Positions 1 to 5,600 of a DNA stretch of 5,600 bases are shown here, in pieces. The stretch comes from Anaerolineae bacterium (GTDB lineage: Bacteria > Chloroflexota > Anaerolineae > B4-G1 > SLSP01). Location: contig JAGHDT010000165.1 in NCBI GenBank assembly GCA_021159805.1, forward strand, positions 1 to 5,600, in the 5' to 3' direction. Position numbers and translations under genes: made by a program. Below the pieces are notes generated by a model. The model had not been told where the DNA came from. It saw nothing but the letters and a program-made list of their open reading frames with translations, and ran no database searches. Every line of letters begins with the position of its first letter. Within the stretch, counting starts at the first letter, position 1.

Positions 1-28
1 AACCTCCCTGACCACCGAGCTCTGTCAT
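1..28 (-). CDS. Start of a downstream gene, partial (runs off the window)
   Basis: An ATG at 28-26 opens a frame beginning MTELGGQGG that leaves the window after nine codons. It is preceded by a strong Shine-Dalgarno-like AGAGGAGG on the minus strand. An in-frame TAA lies about 13 codons upstream with no other ATG or GTG between, so this ATG is the natural start. By position after rpoB the usual neighbour is rpoC, but these few residues do not resemble the rpoC N-termini I know, so the product is left unnamed. The ATG overlaps the TGA of a short upstream frame as ATGA. Confidence 0.4.
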
Positions 29-42
29 CTTATATCCACTGG

Positions 43-50
43 CCTCCTCT
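43..50 (-). promoter_or_regulatory. Shine-Dalgarno for the gene downstream of rpoB
   Basis: The minus strand reads AGAGGAGG, a near-perfect anti-16S match. It lies 14 nt before the ATG at 28, which is longer than the usual 5-10 nt. It is the main reason for believing a gene starts at the window edge. The spacing makes either reduced initiation or a different true start possible. Confidence 0.45.
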
Positions 51-72
51 TGGTCGACCCTATTTTAGCCAA

Positions 73-87
73 CTTGTCAATGACAAG
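73..87. repeat. 15-bp inverted repeat downstream of rpoB
   Basis: CTTGTCA-A-TGACAAG is a perfect 7-bp inverted repeat with a one-base centre, between the rpoB stop and the next start. In the minus-strand RNA the stem can grow to about 9 pairs with a G-U and an A-U. No T-run follows on the minus strand, so it is not a typical intrinsic terminator. It could be an operator, a processing hairpin or chance. Confidence 0.4.
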
Positions 88-115
88 CTTATTCATCATC
101 CCATTGCGAAGAAGA

Positions 116-143
116 AGTTTACCACAGAACCTAGAAAGGTCAA
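116..143 (-). promoter_or_regulatory. Weak possible internal promoter after rpoB
   Basis: On the minus strand TTGACC (143-138) and TAAACT (121-116) are separated by 16 nt. The matches are 5 of 6 at -35 and 4 of 6 at -10. If used, it would start transcription near 109 and serve the gene beginning at 28. Such partial matches are common by chance and the gene may simply be cotranscribed with rpoB. Confidence 0.2.
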
Positions 144-163
144 CTCCCCACAACGCTCCAAGC

Positions 164-4060
<3,897 letters not shown>

Positions 4061-4063
4061 TCT

Positions 4064-4222
4064 CTAGCCTTCCCTCCTGGGAGACTTCCCCAGAACCCCT
4101 AAGAGTACTCTCTGGGCCAAAACTGTAGGTCCCATAGACCACCACAAAATCAACGTCACAAACGCCCGCTCCGATCCAGCATTACGAACTGTACCGAGCA
4201 GGCGATCTAGGACGTGAATCAT
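4064..4222 (-). CDS. Possible 52-codon upstream ORF in the rpoB leader
   Basis: An ATG at 4222-4220 opens a 52-codon frame starting MIHVLDRLLG and ending in TAG at 4066-4064, three bases before the rpoB ATG. The middle is hydrophobic (AFVTLILWWSMGPTVLA, residues 20-36) and both flanks are basic, so it could be a small membrane-inserting peptide. I recognise no family. The codon just before the ATG is TGA, so the frame cannot extend, and no Shine-Dalgarno precedes it; a 5-bp hairpin sits directly upstream instead. Its last codons contain the rpoB ribosome binding site, so its translation would be coupled to rpoB. A chance frame of this length is plausible, hence the low confidence. Confidence 0.25.
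   Translation of the reverse strand: MIHVLDRLLGTVRNAGSERAFVTLILWWSMGPTVLAQRVLLGVLGKSPRREG
4072..4078 (-). promoter_or_regulatory. rpoB Shine-Dalgarno
   Basis: The minus strand reads AGGAGGG, 11 nt before the ATG at 4060. This supports the chosen rpoB start. The flanking CTCCCAGGAG can fold on itself, and CCUCCU at the 5' end of the leader (4306-4311) is complementary, so access to this site may be modulated. Confidence 0.8.
4089..4116 (-). repeat. Stem-loop just upstream of the rpoB Shine-Dalgarno
   Basis: On the minus strand CCCAGA (4116-4111) and TCTGGG (4094-4089) are perfect 6-bp complements enclosing 16 bases. The loop contains the self-complementary GAGTACTC (4110-4103). The structure ends about 10 nt before the Shine-Dalgarno, so it could influence rpoB translation. 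No T-run follows, so it is not an intrinsic terminator. Confidence 0.35.
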
Positions 4223-4236
4223 TCAGCTACCGCTGA
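4223..4236 (-). repeat. Small stem-loop abutting the upstream ORF start
   Basis: The plus strand reads TCAGC-TACC-GCTGA, a 5-bp stem with a four-base loop (GGUA in the RNA). Its edge touches the ATG of the 52-codon leader frame. It may be part of the leader fold or chance. Confidence 0.3.
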
Positions 4237-4239
4237 TTT

Positions 4240-4251
4240 CCCAATCTTGGG
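4240..4251 (-). repeat. Short inverted repeat in the rpoB leader
   Basis: CCCAA-TC-TTGGG is a perfect 5-bp inverted repeat next to the TCAGC/GCTGA hairpin. TGA and TCA flanks at a distance of three bases could extend it across an internal loop. On its own it is weak evidence. Confidence 0.25.
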
Positions 4252-4280
4252 CACTCAGCCCGCCGTTGACACTCCCGTTT

Positions 4281-4296
4281 GTCCACTGAAGTGGAC
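4281..4296. repeat. 16-bp inverted repeat early in the rpoB leader
   Basis: GTCCACT-GA-AGTGGAC is a perfect 7-bp inverted repeat, flanked by TTT on one side and CCAAA on the other. It lies about 23-38 nt after the predicted transcription start. In DNA it would suit a dimeric repressor; in RNA it makes a short hairpin with a UUCA loop. It is the longest perfect inverted repeat in the leader. Confidence 0.5.
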
Positions 4297-4325
4297 CCAA
4301 AAGCGAGGAGGAACAGCGACAGGGC

Positions 4326-4353
4326 ATTATACCCTGTTTGCCGGGCATGTCAA
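4326..4353 (-). promoter_or_regulatory. Consensus sigma-70 promoter of rpoB
   Basis: On the minus strand TTGACA (4353-4348) and TATAAT (4331-4326) are both perfect hexamers separated by 16 nt, one below the optimal 17. The predicted start is near 4319. No AT-rich UP element is seen upstream. A promoter this strong suits a core polymerase gene and shows that rpoB is probably transcribed independently of the upstream lipoprotein gene. Confidence 0.85.
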
Positions 4354-4514
4354 CACCACAGCGAGAATAGGCTCACCTCAGCGGGGGAGCGAATGACTGA
4401 AAAACGCTCTTCGCTGGACCATCAGATCGTCTCTCGTCCCTTCTGAAACGCGACCGGCCGGTCTTGGCCCTGACAGTGGTGGGTCTGGCGAGTGACGGTG
4501 AGATCGCTTTGTCT
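4354..4514. other. Intergenic stretch between the lipoprotein gene and the rpoB promoter
   Basis: These 161 bases hold no convincing gene. They include a perfect 12-bp palindrome GACCGGCCGGTC (4452-4463), about 50 nt past the lipoprotein stop, and a T5 run on the minus strand (4406-4402). No stem immediately precedes that T-run, so no clear intrinsic terminator for the lipoprotein gene can be named. The palindrome could fold as a 4-bp stem with a GGCC loop or act as a protein site. Confidence 0.4.
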
Positions 4515-5546
4515 CTAGCCACTGACTCCCCATGCAATCACGCTGAAATCGGCGGGGACCGTGACCTCCTGTGGCGTCAGCAACATATCAAAAGTCTGTT
4601 GACCCCCACTTGCTATTTGCACTGCATCACCCATCGCCAACTGTCGGTACCCGACGACATTCCCGTCTTCATTGTGGATGGTGGCCACAACGGATACGCG
4701 GGTCACAGTCTGGACACCGTCGTTCAACAGAGTGCCACGTACCCGGTACTGCGGTCCAGAGATGCTGCCTTCCACGGCCACCACCTGCAAGGGCACGAAG
4801 CTCTCCGTGATGGGGCTCAACATCTCCCCACGCACCAACTCGACGGCGACATCCGCCACACCAGTCGGCGGATTCCGGAAGAGCACCGAGAAAGGAGCTC
4901 GCGCCTCCGGCAGCAGATAGTCAGCTGCCGCCAATACCCGTGTTGAGACCAACCGTGTCCCATCAAGCGCAGTCAGGGTAACCTGAACCTGCAAGTTCGT
5001 GACAGGACCCCCGGTGGTGTTGAGCACCTCTCCCATACACCACATCCCACCAACAGGCGTGTCATATAGAGCTACACCCGCCGCCGAGAGCGGCAAAGGG
5101 GTCGGCGTTGGTAGGATGGCGTTGCCCACCGGCGCCTGCATAGCGCCACCATTCTCAATGACCTCTTCCTCTCCCACCGGTATGATCAACGCCTGACCGA
5201 TCCTCAGAAAGTCATTCTCATCGAGTCCATTGTAGTGTAGCAGGCTCTCCACCGTGACACCGTAGTCCAGGGCCACCCCAAACAAAGTATCGCCGCTCTC
5301 CACGAAGTGAATGACCGGCGTCGGCGTCGGAGACGGCGTGTACGTAGACGTCGGGGGGACGGGAGTGAGATAGATCTCAGGGGCCACCGTAGGCGTGACC
5401 AACCCGGTATGGGACGAAGTCGCCGGCGTCATCGTAGGGGTAGGTGGCACAGGCGTGAGGACCGAACCACATGCAGAAACGGTGAGCAGCAAGCCCATAG
5501 CACCTACCGACCTCAACCAGATGCCCCAATCGCGTCGCTCATTCAC
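4515..5546 (-). CDS. LysM-domain lipoprotein with two FxLyD-like domains
   Basis: A predicted 343-residue secreted lipoprotein. Residues 1-25 form a signal peptide: a basic start, the hydrophobic stretch VGAMGLLLTVSA, then a lipobox VSAC with Cys26 as the lipidated residue. A Pro/Thr-rich linker (about 31-77, repeating TPVPPT) leads to one LysM domain (78-124, HFVESGDTLFGVALDYGVTV through IGQALIIPV), which in other proteins binds N-acetylglucosamine polymers such as peptidoglycan. A second short linker (LPTPTPLPL) precedes two related beta-sandwich segments (about 165-245 and 255-340), each with a pattern like G-x-L-N-D/T...V-x-V-T...D-G-x-V, resembling FxLyD domains. It probably anchors at the membrane surface and contacts the wall; the ligand of the C-terminal domains is unknown. 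The GTG start is chosen because it gives a complete signal peptide and sits just after an extended -10 box; no Shine-Dalgarno precedes it. It is probably a separate unit from rpoB. Confidence 0.88.
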   Translation of the reverse strand: MNERRDWGIWLRSVGAMGLLLTVSACGSVLTPVPPTPTMTPATSSHTGLVTPTVAPEIYLTPVPPTSTYTPSPTPTPVIHFVESGDTLFGVALDYGVTVESLLHYNGLDENDFLRIGQALIIPVGEEEVIENGGAMQAPVGNAILPTPTPLPLSAAGVALYDTPVGGMWCMGEVLNTTGGPVTNLQVQVTLTALDGTRLVSTRVLAAADYLLPEARAPFSVLFRNPPTGVADVAVELVRGEMLSPITESFVPLQVVAVEGSISGPQYRVRGTLLNDGVQTVTRVSVVATIHNEDGNVVGYRQLAMGDAVQIASGGQQTFDMLLTPQEVTVPADFSVIAWGVSG

Positions 5547-5552
5547 AGAGGA

Positions 5553-5561
5553 ATTATACCA
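5553..5561 (-). promoter_or_regulatory. Extended -10 promoter of the lipoprotein gene
   Basis: The minus strand reads TGGTATAAT, a perfect TATAAT with the TGn extension. Six bases follow before the GTG start codon, so the usual start point falls on the G of GTG. No -35 hexamer is recognisable at 16-18 nt, as is common for extended -10 promoters. This implies a leaderless transcript and explains the missing Shine-Dalgarno. Confidence 0.6.
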
Positions 5562-5578
5562 CGCTGTGCGGCACAGCG
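5562..5578. promoter_or_regulatory. 17-bp palindrome, candidate operator
   Basis: CGCTGTGC-G-GCACAGCG is a perfect 8-bp inverted repeat around one central base, directly upstream of the extended -10. Relative to the predicted start it covers about -16 to -32, where a bound dimer would block polymerase. Neither strand has a T-run after it, so a terminator for an upstream gene is less likely. The regulator is not identifiable here. Confidence 0.5.
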
Positions 5579-5600
5579 CGCCACTTGTCTTCGCACGCCG

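Larger units (their letters stand above)
4061..4319 (-). promoter_or_regulatory. Long 5' leader of rpoB mRNA, possibly structured
   Basis: From the predicted start near 4319 to the rpoB ATG there are about 259 untranslated bases. On the RNA strand it holds, in order, CCUCCU near the 5' end, a GUCCACU/AGUGGAC hairpin, CCCAA/UUGGG, UCAGC-GGUA-GCUGA, GGUC/GACC, then a CCCAGA/UCUGGG stem just before the Shine-Dalgarno. I do not recognise a known riboswitch or ribosomal protein leader. Length, position and the number of small inverted repeats suggest a regulated leader, but this is inferred by eye without energy calculation. Confidence 0.45.

Noticed and set aside
4266..4271. TTGACA on the plus strand as a promoter element
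   Set aside because: No -10-like hexamer occurs 15-19 bases downstream and no plus-strand gene follows.
4214..4396. 60-codon plus-strand frame in the intergenic region
   Set aside because: It runs across the rpoB promoter and leader in antisense, has no ribosome site, and resembles nothing known.
4402..4420. T5 run on the minus strand as an intrinsic terminator of the lipoprotein gene
   Set aside because: The bases just before it, AGCGAAGAGCG, do not form a self-complementary stem.
4464..4946. 160-codon plus-strand frame opposite the lipoprotein gene
   Set aside because: It overlaps the FxLyD-like coding region in antisense, and the minus-strand gene has a signal peptide, lipobox and LysM domain. 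No promoter or family evidence supports the plus frame.
5320..5460. Repetitive GGCGT/GTCGG-like DNA as a tandem repeat locus
   Set aside because: It encodes the Pro/Thr-rich linker of the lipoprotein. The repetition follows from the low-complexity protein and is too irregular to be a separate element.

Overview
The window carries two clear protein genes, both on the minus strand, so transcription runs from high to low coordinates. In that order they are a secreted LysM lipoprotein (5546 to 4515), a 454-base intergenic region, and rpoB, the RNA polymerase beta subunit (4060 to 164). A short tail (163 to 1) follows, with a good ribosome binding site and the first codons of another gene that leaves the window. 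All plus-strand reading frames lie opposite these genes or in promoter DNA and are read as shadows.

The organism is most likely a bacterium of the Chloroflexota, perhaps Anaerolineae-like. The evidence is a Pro/Thr-rich linker in a LysM lipoprotein with tandem Ig-like domains, an RpoB without the large E. coli lobe insertion but with a long Trp-rich insertion near its C-terminal third, and moderately high GC. The placement rests on remembered family features and was not tested by a search.

RpoB is full length (1298 residues) and intact, with its catalytic and signature motifs. It has two unusual features. One is an insertion of about 135 residues, relative to a B. subtilis-type beta subunit, built from at least four degenerate copies of a WL-x4-GYD-x-D-x-L-x-DDE unit. 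The other is a rifampicin pocket with Thr at the position of E. coli Arg529 and Glu at the position of Asp516.

The DNA between the lipoprotein gene and rpoB is regulatory. It holds a perfect-hexamer TTGACA/TATAAT promoter facing rpoB (4326-4353), then a leader of about 259 nt. The leader contains several inverted repeats, a CCUCCU stretch able to pair with the rpoB Shine-Dalgarno, and a 52-codon reading frame ending 3 nt before the rpoB ATG. It could be a regulatory 5' UTR for rpoB. No rplJ/rplL gene precedes rpoB here, although that is the common arrangement in bacteria.

The lipoprotein gene appears to have a compact promoter: an extended -10 (TGGTATAAT) placed so that transcription would begin at the GTG start codon, implying a leaderless mRNA. 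A perfect 17-bp palindrome abuts its upstream edge. No classical mobile element, CRISPR array, tRNA or rRNA was seen. The best candidates for something undescribed are the RpoB insertion repeats and the rpoB leader.
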